From Dyadobacter sp. CY343 (GTDB taxonomy: Bacteria; Bacteroidota; Bacteroidia; Cytophagales; Spirosomataceae), in NCBI RefSeq assembly GCF_021390335.1, contig NZ_JAJUXK010000007.1:310001-374000 (forward strand): a stretch of 64,000 nt of DNA, read 5' to 3'. Shown here piece after piece: positions 44,601 to 53,105 of the stretch. Position numbers and translations under genes: made by a program. The notes below the pieces were generated by a model. It did not search any database. It was not told the origin of the DNA and worked only from the letters and a program-made list of their open reading frames with translations. Position 1 is the first letter of the stretch, and each line of letters begins with the position of its first letter.

Positions 44601-46352
44601 TCTTACCAAACGCTGATCGGCAGTGCGAAGTGGGATATGAATAAAAAGACGATTCTGATGAAAGGAATCGGTGAAACTTCGACCTATACTTCCACGGATT
44701 CGACCCAGGAAGGATTGACTTTCAGTGGTACCGAAGCGCTTTATGATATTGAAAAAGTGTCCCTGAATATCAAGGGAGTACCTTTTATACAAACAGCCGA
44801 CGTCAATATTATCCCGGACAAGGGAATAGTGAGTGTAGATGGCAAAGGAAAAATTGCCCCGCTCAAAAAGGCGCGCATTGAAATTGACACACTGAATGTA
44901 GCCCACCGCCTCCGCGACGCCGATATCCGCATTGATTCCCGCAACCATTTCGAAGGATCTGCTACCTATCAATACATTACGGCCCGCAAAGACACTTTTA
45001 ATATCAAAATGCAGAATTTTGAATTGAGGGAAATCGGCGCGGTGGAAGAAGGAAAACGGTCGAGAAATAACAATCCGTCGGGCCCTATCAAATACTATAC
45101 AACTGCACGGGCAGATGTGAAAGAGGAGGAAAATCTCATACTATCTCCGCGCATTCAGTTCAAAGGCGGCATTAACCTGATCGCCTACGAGCCTTCGCTG
45201 CAACTCGACGGTTTTGTGAAACCAGTGATCAAATTCCGGAAGGATTTTCAGAGCTCGTGGATTGTATATAAAGAATCGCCGGGCGAAACGGTTGCAATTA
45301 ACATTAACAAAGACCTAAAAAACGAGCACGAAATTCCACTTTCGGTAGGCTTGCATTATAATGAGGCGCGCGGAATGTATATGAGCTTTTTGTCTCCCAA
45401 AGAGTCTGACGGTGACGAAGACATTTATCTTGCGCAGGGTGCATTGAATTATGACGAAGATAACAAGGCCTTCAAAGTAAGTCCGCCACCGGGTGCCGAC
45501 GGGCTGATCGACGAGGCGAATGCGTTACGATTTGATGATAAAACTGGTCTGGCGACTTTCTCCGGCCCATTTAAATTCATCGGTGCGGACTGGCTTCAAT
45601 CGGTCGGAAGTGCGGAAGTGCAGGTTGATAGCGCGAAGTATTCATTTAATAGTATGCTTTTGCTCAAACTTCCGGCACTGGATCCGATCTCCCAACCGAT
45701 GGCTGCAAAAATCGTGGAGACCAATCTGGAAGAACAAAACAGTACCGCGGCAGACGATGATTTTGAACAACTTAATCAAAAACTTTCGGCTCTCATCGGC
45801 TCGAAAGCGACCGATGCTTACGCAAAACTGACTGCTGCCGGCTATAAACCGCTATTTGAAGCGTCGCCTGTTCTCGATGTTCCGATGCTTTTATCGAATG
45901 TAAATCTGCGCTGGTCGCCCACGCATCAGGCATATTATTCGCAGGGGCCGATTGGCGTGGCGCATTTTGGCCAGAACAATATTAATGCGCAGATGGAAGG
46001 TGTGCTTGAAATCCGCAGAGGTGTGGAAGGTGATGAATTCAGCTTGTATTTGCAGGCTTCACCGGATATCTGGTACTATATTGATTACAAGCTGGGCGAG
46101 CTTGGCGTGGTTTCGTCGCAGCTCGATTTCAACGATCAGATTACGGCCAAGTCGAAAAATGTGAAGTCGAAGGATATGAGTCTGGTTTCGATCGGATCGG
46201 AAGAAAAGGACATGTTTGTGAACCGGTTTGATGATTTTTACCAGCCTGCAATTAAAAAGGCAAAACTTGTGAAGAGCACCGAAAAGAAGAAACCTGTCAG
46301 TGCGCCGGCAGCGCAAAAGAAGAAAAAGGAGGAACCGACAGAAGGTTTCTAA
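41667..46352 (+). CDS. very large secreted protein of unknown function
   Basis: This 1561-residue protein has a signal peptide (YTFLLYCIFIIGHTAAAQ) and no further membrane segment. Residues 25-140 are helical. Most of the remainder is strand-rich with repeated patterns of hydrophobic strands separated by D/S/G/N turns, as in lipid-binding or jelly-roll repeat proteins. There is a repeated theme of acidic-S-hydroxyl such as DSVVF, DSSIYA, DSIYHQG, DSLMASG. The last 60 residues are Lys-rich (KSTEKKKPVSAPAAQKKKK). I do not recognise a domain. Genes on both sides are housekeeping (prmA, plsY), which suggests a conserved envelope role in this order; that is inference. Confidence 0.72.
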   Translation: MKIIRYTFLLYCIFIIGHTAAAQNIKLPDEATQFMVQFKKLMDGSRNPQYMRAAAQLDSAWMSGFNTGQQMKFTSIIKAQVAKGQKAGPVLYILTRNAVYFAKQKPESFDSFLKFAESSGEKYDGKTLQKVMETVRLLNENKKLYAANYNSLYLVEGTYSYRFDTTNAEKANAEANLAAANDSWDTPVDTNFVIAPKSNPLPAVTGALIDLQNAKFAMVTASDSVVFGPANGSVALQNGIFVGKNGKFDWLAAGDSSIYADLDAYSFNISQPKIIVENVTLHHDQQLAAPIKGTLEYRGVKKAKGQPAPYPRFVSNGIDARLKDTRKSIDYLGGFSLIGTDMYSTSLSDKLSTVKVKYKDKLAFTARSKKFALRDSVISSSFAIYSMPLGSDSIYHQGVVFKYNDDEGLVKTSRMEKTDYAPLPYQDSYHKMNIWSQAMRWRFTNDKLEFHRIDGKQVVPVTLESQDFFKKERFREIAKEFGSQPLNMAASYVQTTKKSSFLAEELAAKYKQNPKILRNALDRLTLDGYFMYNKETDEFALSKKGVLFVLANIDKADYDNFQVASQYTSDNQTANATIYMPDTLLTVLGVSRFVVSDSLKIYAIPSDKKLIIGKNRSFTLNGQMVASNYQFRGQNIKFDYNKFFVNVAPSDSITFTPREKFAKGQKGEVGGHVKYDKGGTFYLSDPKNKSGLQKGIKKSPRLVVEDGMTVFFDQPERGTVLYPREVFFKIPKIDMDGLDNRDVIFDGTFNSNGIIPPIQTILKSMPDNSLGFEYKPPVTDIKLYEGKALAKFTDTLTMDNSGLHSKAILKYLSASMTAKNVLLTSDSLMASGEVASIKEATIGKGYFPAVALKDFALKWYPNADSMFINTTGKSFTFHQGTTNLEGSLLLRSTGLYGNGKLKRADSELTSPDIKFNKDGFLANRSEFAINSGEAKSAKKLLTGNNVNIDFNFKTGIANFLTDESGFGSDTSGMQIPTASYQTLIGSAKWDMNKKTILMKGIGETSTYTSTDSTQEGLTFSGTEALYDIEKVSLNIKGVPFIQTADVNIIPDKGIVSVDGKGKIAPLKKARIEIDTLNVAHRLRDADIRIDSRNHFEGSATYQYITARKDTFNIKMQNFELREIGAVEEGKRSRNNNPSGPIKYYTTARADVKEEENLILSPRIQFKGGINLIAYEPSLQLDGFVKPVIKFRKDFQSSWIVYKESPGETVAININKDLKNEHEIPLSVGLHYNEARGMYMSFLSPKESDGDEDIYLAQGALNYDEDNKAFKVSPPPGADGLIDEANALRFDDKTGLATFSGPFKFIGADWLQSVGSAEVQVDSAKYSFNSMLLLKLPALDPISQPMAAKIVETNLEEQNSTAADDDFEQLNQKLSALIGSKATDAYAKLTAAGYKPLFEASPVLDVPMLLSNVNLRWSPTHQAYYSQGPIGVAHFGQNNINAQMEGVLEIRRGVEGDEFSLYLQASPDIWYYIDYKLGELGVVSSQLDFNDQITAKSKNVKSKDMSLVSIGSEEKDMFVNRFDDFYQPAIKKAKLVKSTEKKKPVSAPAAQKKKKEEPTEGF

Positions 46353-46431
46353 GCAAATTTTAATAATTGCAATAGTTTATGCTACACTTTGAAAATTTGC
46401 TTACAGAAATGCAGTTTTACCGACTTAATGC

Positions 46432-46461
46432 TTGGAAAATCGTCTGACTATCGTATTTTTG
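46432..46461 (+). promoter_or_regulatory. promoter of plsY
   Basis: TTG at 46432-46434, 19 bp spacer, TATTTTTG at 46454-46461: a full match to the Bacteroidota promoter pattern. It is 44 bp upstream of the ATG. Confidence 0.6.
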
Positions 46462-46505
46462 AAGAAAACTGATTGTAATTTAAATTAATCATTGAATAAT
46501 ACAAA

Positions 46506-47162
46506 ATGAGTGTTGCCTTATTAATAGTATCGATTGTTGCCGCTTATTTGTTGGGATCTATACCAAGTTCGGTATGGTATGGAATAGGATACTTTGGAAT
46601 TGACGTACGGAAACAGGGAAGCGGGAATGCAGGTGCAACGAATACGTTTCGTGTGCTGGGTAAAAGAGCAGGAACTGTTGTAATGCTGATCGATGTATTG
46701 AAAGGCTGGACTGCTACCTGTCTTGCTTCAATGCTATTTTATATGAACGAAATCGGCGAAACCGAGCTGCTCGTTTACAAGATTCTTTTTGGAATAATTG
46801 CGATAGTAGGTCATATTTTTCCTGTTTTTGTAAATTTTAAAGGCGGAAAAGGAATTGCTACTTTGCTGGGTATGGTCCTGGCGATCCACCCGGAACTGGC
46901 CTCTGTCTGCATCACGATATTTATTCTGACACTACTGGCTTCTCAATACGTTTCACTCAGCTCTATCCTGGCGACCCTCGCTTTCCCGGTACTTTCCTGG
47001 GTAGGTATGTTTGGTCACCCGGAGCCGCTGCTGATCGTATTTGGCTTTGTAATGTTCGTTCTGGTAGTATTTACACACCAGAAGAATATTGTCAGACTTT
47101 TAAATGGAAATGAAAACCGCGTTAATATTTTCGGGAAATCGAAAACCGCTGCCCGGCAATAG
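46506..47162 (+). CDS. plsY: glycerol-3-phosphate acyltransferase PlsY
   Basis: This 218-residue integral membrane enzyme acylates glycerol-3-phosphate from acyl-phosphate, the first step of phospholipid synthesis. The three cytoplasmic active-site motifs are present in order: GSIPSSVW, GSGNAGATNTFRVLG and FKGGKGIAT. About five hydrophobic segments can be seen (first at residues 2-20). It has its own promoter and is closed by a terminator before the dipeptidase gene. plsX is not in the window. Confidence 0.95.
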   Translation: MSVALLIVSIVAAYLLGSIPSSVWYGIGYFGIDVRKQGSGNAGATNTFRVLGKRAGTVVMLIDVLKGWTATCLASMLFYMNEIGETELLVYKILFGIIAIVGHIFPVFVNFKGGKGIATLLGMVLAIHPELASVCITIFILTLLASQYVSLSSILATLAFPVLSWVGMFGHPEPLLIVFGFVMFVLVVFTHQKNIVRLLNGNENRVNIFGKSKTAARQ

Positions 47163-47185
47163 TCTCTGTGAAATCAAGAAATACG

Positions 47186-47218
47186 AACCCCTGGGGAAAC
47201 CTTAGGGGTTATTTTTTT
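47186..47218 (+). terminator. intrinsic terminator of plsY
   Basis: AACCCCT (47186-47192) pairs with AGGGGTT (47204-47210), followed by seven T after one A. Confidence 0.75.
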
Positions 47219-47248
47219 ATCTTGGCCCACCAATCTTAATCAACAACA

Positions 47249-48610
47249 ATGCAGCAATACATAGAAAATAACCGCGATAGATTCTTAAACGAACTGCTCG
47301 ATTTACTACGCATTCCTTCTGTGAGCGCGGATTCAAAATTCAAAAACGATATGCTGAAAGCGGCAGAATTTGTGCGCGACAGCATTCAGAAAGCGGGAGC
47401 AGACAAAGCGGAAATATATGAAACTGCCGGGCACCCGGTTGTTTACGGAGAAAAAATCATTGATCCAAAACTGCCTACCGTGCTCATTTACGGGCATTAC
47501 GACGTGCAGCCGGCGGATCCGTACGAACTCTGGAACTCCCCTCCTTTTGAACCCGTGATCAAAAATGAGCGGATCTACGCGCGCGGCGCTTGTGACGATA
47601 AAGGTCAGTTTTATATGCACATTAAAGCATTGGAAACGATGATCGCGACTGACACGCTGGCTTGTAATGTGAAGATTATGATTGAGGGCGAAGAAGAAAT
47701 CGGCTCTTCCAATCTGGGAACGTTTGTGAAAGAATACCGCGAAATGCTGAAATGCGATACCATATTGATATCTGATACCAGCATTATCGCGAATGATGTT
47801 CCTTCGATTGAAACCGGCTTGCGCGGACTGACTTATGTGGAAGTAGAAGTAGTAGGTGCAAATCGTGACTTGCATTCAGGCGTTTATGGCGGCGGAGTAG
47901 CAAATCCTGTTAATATACTCTGCGAAATGATCGCGTCGCTGAAAGATGAAAACGGTCACATTACAATTCCAGGTTTTTACGAAAAAGTAGAAGAACTGAC
48001 CACAGAACAACGCGACGCATTAAACGCTGCGCCATTTGATCTCGAAGAATATAAAAGAGATCTTGCTATTGACGATATCCAGGGAGAAGCGGGATATTCG
48101 ACCATTGAAAGAACCTCCGTCCGGCCTACATTGGATGTGAATGGAATTTGGGGCGGCTATATTGGCGAAGGTGCAAAGACGGTATTGCCTTCGAAAGCGA
48201 ATGCGAAAATCTCCATGCGCCTCGTCCCGCACCAAACTGACCATGAAATTTTGGAACTGTTCACAAAGCATTTCGAATCGATCGCCCCAGCATCGGTGAA
48301 GGTGAAAGTGATGCCGCATCACGGCGGGCTGCCTTACGTAACTCCAACTGATTCAATTGAATACAAAGCTGCTGAACTGGCAATGGAAGAATCTTTTGGC
48401 AAAAAACCAATTCCGACACGCGGAGGAGGAAGTATTCCTATTGTCGCACTCTTCGAGCAGGAACTCGGCTGCAAAAGTATTCTGATGGGTTTCGGGCTGG
48501 ATATCGACGCCCTGCATTCACCAAATGAGAGCTACGGATTATTCAACTATTACAAGGGAATCGAGACGATCCCGCTGTTTTTCAAGCACTACGCCGAGCT
48601 GAAACAATAA
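47249..48610 (+). CDS. M20 family dipeptidase
   Basis: This 453-residue zinc metallopeptidase of the ArgE/DapE/CPG2-carnosinase group is predicted to be cytoplasmic. The metal motifs are GHYDVQPADP (His/Asp), ARGACDDKGQ (bridging Asp), EGEEEIGS (catalytic Glu pair) and a C-terminal His in LHSPNESYG. The dimerisation (lid) domain occupies about residues 195-350 with HSGVYGGGVANP. It probably cleaves dipeptides, but exact specificity cannot be read. The convergent TPR gene ends 18 bp away. Confidence 0.92.
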   Translation: MQQYIENNRDRFLNELLDLLRIPSVSADSKFKNDMLKAAEFVRDSIQKAGADKAEIYETAGHPVVYGEKIIDPKLPTVLIYGHYDVQPADPYELWNSPPFEPVIKNERIYARGACDDKGQFYMHIKALETMIATDTLACNVKIMIEGEEEIGSSNLGTFVKEYREMLKCDTILISDTSIIANDVPSIETGLRGLTYVEVEVVGANRDLHSGVYGGGVANPVNILCEMIASLKDENGHITIPGFYEKVEELTTEQRDALNAAPFDLEEYKRDLAIDDIQGEAGYSTIERTSVRPTLDVNGIWGGYIGEGAKTVLPSKANAKISMRLVPHQTDHEILELFTKHFESIAPASVKVKVMPHHGGLPYVTPTDSIEYKAAELAMEESFGKKPIPTRGGGSIPIVALFEQELGCKSILMGFGLDIDALHSPNESYGLFNYYKGIETIPLFFKHYAELKQ

Positions 48611-48628
48611 TTATTGCTCCCAAATAAA

Positions 48629-49852
48629 TTACCGCTTCCGCCGCTGATCGCGTTTCATCTTTTTCAGATTCGCGATCGCGGTTTTCGCTTCTTTGTTCTG
48701 ACTTGATTTCTTGTCCGCGCGATCGTCGGCCAGTTTGTAGTATTTCAAAGCTTCGTCGTAATCCTTTTTATTTTCGGCAATCTTGCCCAACCCAATAAGT
48801 GACGAAACATAGTAACCCGCATTCATGGAATTGGTTTGCGTCGAGTAATCAATCGCTTTCTTATAATATTGGCTAGCCAGATCGTAGTTACGGTGGTAGT
48901 TCATATTGTAGTAAGCCAGCACGTAAGCCGCATTCCTGCCACTAACCCCCTCGTAGCCAGGCATTCCCTTGCTAATCTTGTCAATAATATTCTGCGCGGC
49001 CCGCTCAGCCTCTGCCATTTTGCCCGTCACGAAAGCAGTTCTGCAAAAGTAACGCTCGAAATAAGGGTTGTTCGGGTAAGTCTGCCACATGTACTTGGCC
49101 ATTTCGTAGGCTTTATTGTACTCATTTTCAATGCTATAAATCTGCAACAAAAAGTACCTGGCCTCTACCCGCGTGTAAAATGCGTTGTTACCCACTTTCT
49201 CCAACTGCTGCTCACCCAGTTTCTTGTTTCCTTTTGGAAAAAGCGCCAGGATTGGTTTCAGGATCGGATATTCTTTGGGCACCCACTCGGCGTAGTAGTT
49301 ATAAAGTCCGTCGCCGAAAAGCAGCTCCGGCGTGAGGTCACCGTTTCCTTTGCATTGCTCGAAATATTTCAGAGATTTTTTCCCCGCAAATGCTGCTTTT
49401 GTCCAGCTTTCCCGCTCCGCATATAACCTGCCTTTGAATGCATAAGCCGCAGCGAGAAAAAAGGCGGGCTCCACTTTGTTTTTTTCTCTATCATATAATT
49501 CCTCAGCCAGGTTAATGGTAGAATCCATTTGAGCCAGGAAAGTTTTGTCGTAAGCTTCGTTGTCCGTATTCGGCACAATTTTCCACCATTCCGCGAGCCC
49601 CATCAGAAAATGTGGCATAGGGTGTTTTGGATAGCGATATTTTAGCCACCGAAACTCCGCATCTGCCTCATGAAACTGATAATTGTAAAGCATATTGATC
49701 GCTTCCGTCGATTCAATCTGTACACTCGGATTTTTCAGGATCATATCGTAATTCTTGTCCAGTTCGGCCGAAGAATACAATTGAGCGGAAGTGTTTTGTA
49801 TTGAAATTACAGTTAAACAGCAGAAAATGATGGTGTTAATGATGATTTTCAT
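48629..49852 (-). CDS. tetratricopeptide-repeat protein, exported
   Basis: This 407-residue protein has a signal peptide (IIINTIIFCCLTVISIQNTSAQ) followed almost wholly by TPR-type helical repeats. Clear units include NEYNKAYEMAKYMWQTYPNNP and YDEALKYYKLADDRADKKS. It most likely serves as a periplasmic scaffold for protein contacts. It is divergent from hpt with a short intergenic gap. The partner is unknown. Confidence 0.85.
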   Translation of the reverse strand: MKIIINTIIFCCLTVISIQNTSAQLYSSAELDKNYDMILKNPSVQIESTEAINMLYNYQFHEADAEFRWLKYRYPKHPMPHFLMGLAEWWKIVPNTDNEAYDKTFLAQMDSTINLAEELYDREKNKVEPAFFLAAAYAFKGRLYAERESWTKAAFAGKKSLKYFEQCKGNGDLTPELLFGDGLYNYYAEWVPKEYPILKPILALFPKGNKKLGEQQLEKVGNNAFYTRVEARYFLLQIYSIENEYNKAYEMAKYMWQTYPNNPYFERYFCRTAFVTGKMAEAERAAQNIIDKISKGMPGYEGVSGRNAAYVLAYYNMNYHRNYDLASQYYKKAIDYSTQTNSMNAGYYVSSLIGLGKIAENKKDYDEALKYYKLADDRADKKSSQNKEAKTAIANLKKMKRDQRRKR

Positions 49853-49893
49853 AGCAGGGGTAAACTTGTCCTATTAACGCCGGATTTATATTT

Positions 49894-49901
49894 TACGTTT
49901 G
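49894..49901 (+). promoter_or_regulatory. -7 box of hpt
   Basis: TACGTTTG is an exact TAnnTTTG match. It overlaps a GTG at 49901 that would otherwise be an upstream start, so translation from that GTG is unlikely and the ATG at 49973 is favoured. Confidence 0.5.
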
Positions 49902-49972
49902 TGACGAGCCCGGTTTTTGAAAAAAGAGTTAATATTGATCCTCAGAGCATTTGCCAAAATGACACCCCGAAT

Positions 49973-50500
49973 ATGATTAACATTCTTGATAAAACTTTTG
50001 TCCCTTTTATTCCCGCCGCTACCATCGAGCACCGCGTTTCGGAGCTTGCCGCATTGATCAGCAAGGATTACGAAAATCACTGTCCTGTGTTTCTGGTGGT
50101 GTTAAACGGCGCATTTCTTTTTGCGGGCGAGCTGGTCAAGAGGGTCAATTTATCATGCGAAATTAATTTCATCCGCTTTTCTTCCTACTCAAAAACTGAG
50201 TCTACGGGTGAGGTTAAAGAGATTATCGGGCTTGACAAAGATCTCAGAGACAGGGACGTAATTATCATTGAAGATATTGTAGATACAGGTTTGACAATGA
50301 CGGAGCTGGTGAAAAAGGTTCGGGAAATGTCGCCCAAATCTGTCGAAATCGCCACCTTGCTTCATAAACCTGCCGCACTGAAAACACCTGTTAGTATGCG
50401 TTACACGGGTTTTGAGATTGAAAATAAATTTGTAGTTGGCTACGGTCTTGACTACGACGGCATTGGCCGCAACCTGGATTCGATTTACGTACTTGCGTAA
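49973..50500 (+). CDS. hpt: hypoxanthine phosphoribosyltransferase
   Basis: This 175-residue purine-salvage enzyme converts hypoxanthine and guanine with PRPP to IMP and GMP. The PRPP loop is VIIIEDIVDTGLTMTEL, and the purine-binding end region has KFVVGYGLDYDG. ATG at 49973 gives the normal length; the upstream GTG at 49901 overlaps the promoter box. It lies 36 bp before the beta-CASP nuclease gene on the same strand and may be co-transcribed with it. Confidence 0.95.
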   Translation: MINILDKTFVPFIPAATIEHRVSELAALISKDYENHCPVFLVVLNGAFLFAGELVKRVNLSCEINFIRFSSYSKTESTGEVKEIIGLDKDLRDRDVIIIEDIVDTGLTMTELVKKVREMSPKSVEIATLLHKPAALKTPVSMRYTGFEIENKFVVGYGLDYDGIGRNLDSIYVLA

Positions 50501-50536
50501 TCGTTCGCATATCGCTCAACAACTAAACCTCTGACC

Positions 50537-51937
50537 ATGCAGATTCAATTTTTCGGTGCTGCGCAAACCGTAACAGGAAGCAAGCATTTGATAACTACTG
50601 AAAAAGGCACAAAAATACTCCTCGACTGTGGTCTTTTTCAGGGAATACAAACAGACGAATTCAATCAGAATTTCGGTTTCAAACCCTCAGAAGTAGATTT
50701 TCTCATACTTTCCCACGCCCATATTGACCATTCCGGCCTTATTCCGCGACTGGTTAAAAAAGGATTCAAAGGTGAGATTTATACCACAGCTGCAACTGCT
50801 GACCTTTGCCGCGTAATGTTGATGGACAGTGCGCATATTCAAGAAAAGGATTTGGAGCGGATCAATCGCCGCAGGGAAAATCAGGGCCGCCCTTTGCTCG
50901 AAGAACTCTACGATTCGGAAGATGCGGCGCACGCTTTGACTTTGTTCAAAACCGTTAAATATGGTCAGACATTTTATTTGGGTGAAGATAAGGAAGTAGC
51001 CGTTTTGCTCACCGACGCAGCTCATTTGCTGGGAAGCGCGGCGGTACACCTTACGATTCCTGATAAAGGAACGTTTAAACAATTGACTTTCACGGGAGAT
51101 ATTGGTCGGCCGGAAGACCGCATTCTCAAAAAGCCCGATGTATTTCCGCAGGCGGATATTATTATTTGCGAATCCACCTACGGCGATCGGATCCATGAAA
51201 AAGAAGTGGATATGAAAGCGCATTTACTGCGGATTGTGAAGGATACTTGCGTAGATCGGCAGGGTAAACTGATCATTCCTGCCTTCGCGATCGACCGGAC
51301 GCAGGAAATGATTTATGCATTGGACCAGCTTTACAGCTCAGGTGAGCTGCCGCATATTCCTGTTTATATTGACAGCCCGCTCGCGATTCGGGCCACTGCG
51401 ATCATGAAGGAACATGAAGAATGTTTCAATCCTGAGATACTCGAATATATTGAAAAAGACGGCGACGCGTTTGCATTCCCTTACCTGCATTATGTGTCGG
51501 AAGTAGCCGAATCCATTGCATTGAATGACAAAAAGGAACCTTGTATTATCATTTCTGCATCTGGAATGGCCGAAGCGGGACGGATCAAACACCATATTAA
51601 AAACAATATCGGCAACGAAAATTGCACGATCCTGCTCGTGGGTTATGCATCCGCAAATACTTTGGCGGGTGCATTAAAGCGCGGTGATAAGCAGGTGAAT
51701 ATTTTTGGAGAAAAGTTTGAGGTGCATTGCCACGTGGAAAGCGTGGATTCGTTTTCCGGCCACGGTGATTACAACGAAATGCTCGATTTCCTTTCCTGCC
51801 AGAATCCTTCGCGGGTGGAGAATGTATTTCTGGTTCACGGTGAATATGAAACACAGGTTTCCTTCAAAATAAAATTGGAAAAGGCTGGGTTTCAAAACGT
51901 TCAGATTCCTGCTTTGTACGAGGCTGTGAAAATCTGA
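50537..51937 (+). CDS. metallo-beta-lactamase fold RNA/DNA hydrolase, beta-CASP (CPSF-like)
   Basis: This 466-residue nuclease has the MBL metal motif SHAHIDHSG near residues 58-66, the LTDAAHLLGSAAV and FTGDIGRPED motifs, a beta-CASP insert with ICESTYGDR, and a C-terminal RMMBL segment FSGHGDYNEM. These are features of YSH1/CPSF73-like exo-endoribonucleases in bacteria, probably involved in RNA processing or decay. It is 36 bp after hpt. The substrate is inferred from the family. Confidence 0.93.
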   Translation: MQIQFFGAAQTVTGSKHLITTEKGTKILLDCGLFQGIQTDEFNQNFGFKPSEVDFLILSHAHIDHSGLIPRLVKKGFKGEIYTTAATADLCRVMLMDSAHIQEKDLERINRRRENQGRPLLEELYDSEDAAHALTLFKTVKYGQTFYLGEDKEVAVLLTDAAHLLGSAAVHLTIPDKGTFKQLTFTGDIGRPEDRILKKPDVFPQADIIICESTYGDRIHEKEVDMKAHLLRIVKDTCVDRQGKLIIPAFAIDRTQEMIYALDQLYSSGELPHIPVYIDSPLAIRATAIMKEHEECFNPEILEYIEKDGDAFAFPYLHYVSEVAESIALNDKKEPCIIISASGMAEAGRIKHHIKNNIGNENCTILLVGYASANTLAGALKRGDKQVNIFGEKFEVHCHVESVDSFSGHGDYNEMLDFLSCQNPSRVENVFLVHGEYETQVSFKIKLEKAGFQNVQIPALYEAVKI

Positions 51938-52013
51938 ATTTTTATGGGTATTCGGGGTTCTGTACACTTGGAAAGTCCATAGTCTTGGTTATTTTTGCCA
52001 ACCCAATTTCAAT

Positions 52014-52097
52014 GCCGAAGTGGTGAAACTGGTAGACACGCACGTTTCAGAGGCGTGTGGGGGTTGCCCCATGCGGGTTCGAGTCCCGCCTTCGGCA
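52014..52097 (+). tRNA. tRNA-Leu (CAG anticodon)
   Basis: The acceptor stem GCCGAAG/CTTCGGC closes with discriminator A at 52097. The anticodon loop TTCAGAG gives CAG. A long variable arm (TGGGG-GTT-GCCCCA) is the class II mark of leucine tRNA. The T arm GCGGG-TTCGAGT-CCCGC is complete. The 3' CCA is not encoded. Confidence 0.97.
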
Positions 52098-52098
52098 C

Positions 52099-52140
52099 AA
52101 AGCGCTGTTCCTACTATCAGGAATAGCGCTTTTGCTTTTT
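52099..52140 (+). terminator. terminator of the tRNA-Leu gene
   Basis: AAAGCGCTGTTCC and GGAATAGCGCTTT form a long stem with one mismatch directly after the tRNA, followed by T-rich sequence. Confidence 0.85.
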
Positions 52141-52194
52141 AGGAAAAATTCTCAGTGCAGTTAAATAGCTTCGCAAAGCTTTACTTCCTAACAC

Positions 52195-52449
52195 TCAGTC
52201 ATAAACATTTCTTCGGTTCCCTACTTCGAATATCTCTACAATCAGTTTTTCCCCGTCCACTTGATATAGTATCCGGTAGTTGCCAGCTCTGATCCGGAAC
52301 ATTTCCTTATAGCCTTTGAGCTTTTTGCATCCCGATTGATAAGGATTTGCGAGAAGCGACGAGACTGCTGCTGACACCAGGTTATAATCCTTCCCGGAAA
52401 GTCCATTCAGAAATCTTTCCGCGCTGCGGCTCAATATGACACTGTACAT
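52195..52449 (-). CDS. RelE/ParE family toxin
   Basis: This 84-residue protein has the RelE/ParE ribonuclease fold: SRSAERFLNGLSGKDY helices, LKGYKEMFRIRAGNYRILY with the Arg/Tyr core residues, and the terminal strand VEIFEVGNRRNVYD. Its start overlaps the upstream gene's stop by one base (TGATG). The usual antitoxin is a short DNA-binding protein; here the partner is 164 residues. It lies between tRNA-Leu and hemJ. Confidence 0.9.
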   Translation of the reverse strand: MYSVILSRSAERFLNGLSGKDYNLVSAAVSSLLANPYQSGCKKLKGYKEMFRIRAGNYRILYQVDGEKLIVEIFEVGNRRNVYD

Positions 52450-52943
52450 CAGGTCAAATCATGCCTAGCGTCCAGCTTCGTTTTTACTTGCTCCCAAGGA
52501 ACGAATTCTTCGCCTTGTCTTTGTTTGATAAGAAGGCCATCGTAATAATCTTCCAGAAGGTCGACCAATGTGTCCTCCGGCTCTAACTCTTGGTTGATAA
52601 CCAAATTCATCAAAAAGGCATTTTCCCGTAGTTTTTTTATAACCTGGAGAATAGTCGAATGAAGGGCTTTCACTTTGGGTTGAACCGGCTTTCCTGCCGT
52701 CTCAATCGGCGCCAGCAATTTAAGTGCCTTTTCATACCGTTTCTTTTCGAGAAGTGCATCTTCTAGCGTGAAGTCATGAATCGCACGCTGTTCCTTGCCA
52801 AGATCATTCAGAAAACCCTGGTATACGGCATTCAATTTATTTATCGCAAGGGACGGTAAGGCGTTGCCGATGGCCGGAGCATGGCTGCACAGATGTAAAA
52901 ATCTGTCAAAAATTGTAGTGTGTTTAAGACTTATCGAGTGCAT
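52449..52943 (-). CDS. unusual long partner (possible antitoxin) of the RelE toxin
   Basis: This 164-residue protein is coupled to the RelE-type toxin by a one-base overlap. Its C-terminal part (about residues 120-164, ending FVPWEQVKTKLDARHDLT) has the look of a RelB/Phd-like antitoxin tail that would wrap the toxin. The first 110 residues are helical and do not match a known DNA-binding antitoxin fold. It may be a fused antitoxin or a different kind of regulator. Function is inferred from context. Confidence 0.6.
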   Translation of the reverse strand: MHSISLKHTTIFDRFLHLCSHAPAIGNALPSLAINKLNAVYQGFLNDLGKEQRAIHDFTLEDALLEKKRYEKALKLLAPIETAGKPVQPKVKALHSTILQVIKKLRENAFLMNLVINQELEPEDTLVDLLEDYYDGLLIKQRQGEEFVPWEQVKTKLDARHDLT

Positions 52944-53105
52944 ATAGGGACTAAGCTAAGCTCTTGGAGAGCAGTTACATCACGTAATATTAAACAGTTA
53001 AAGAGAAATAAGTGTTGCCGACATCCGGGATTCTTTTTTGCGCTTAAAAAAAAGGCGCTTTGCGATCAATGAAAGAGAAAAATTGCAGAATCGCAGAGAA
53101 GTGAG

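Noticed and set aside
49901..49972. Upstream GTG start for hpt
   Set aside because: It overlaps a perfect -7 promoter box, and the extra 24 residues have no family support.
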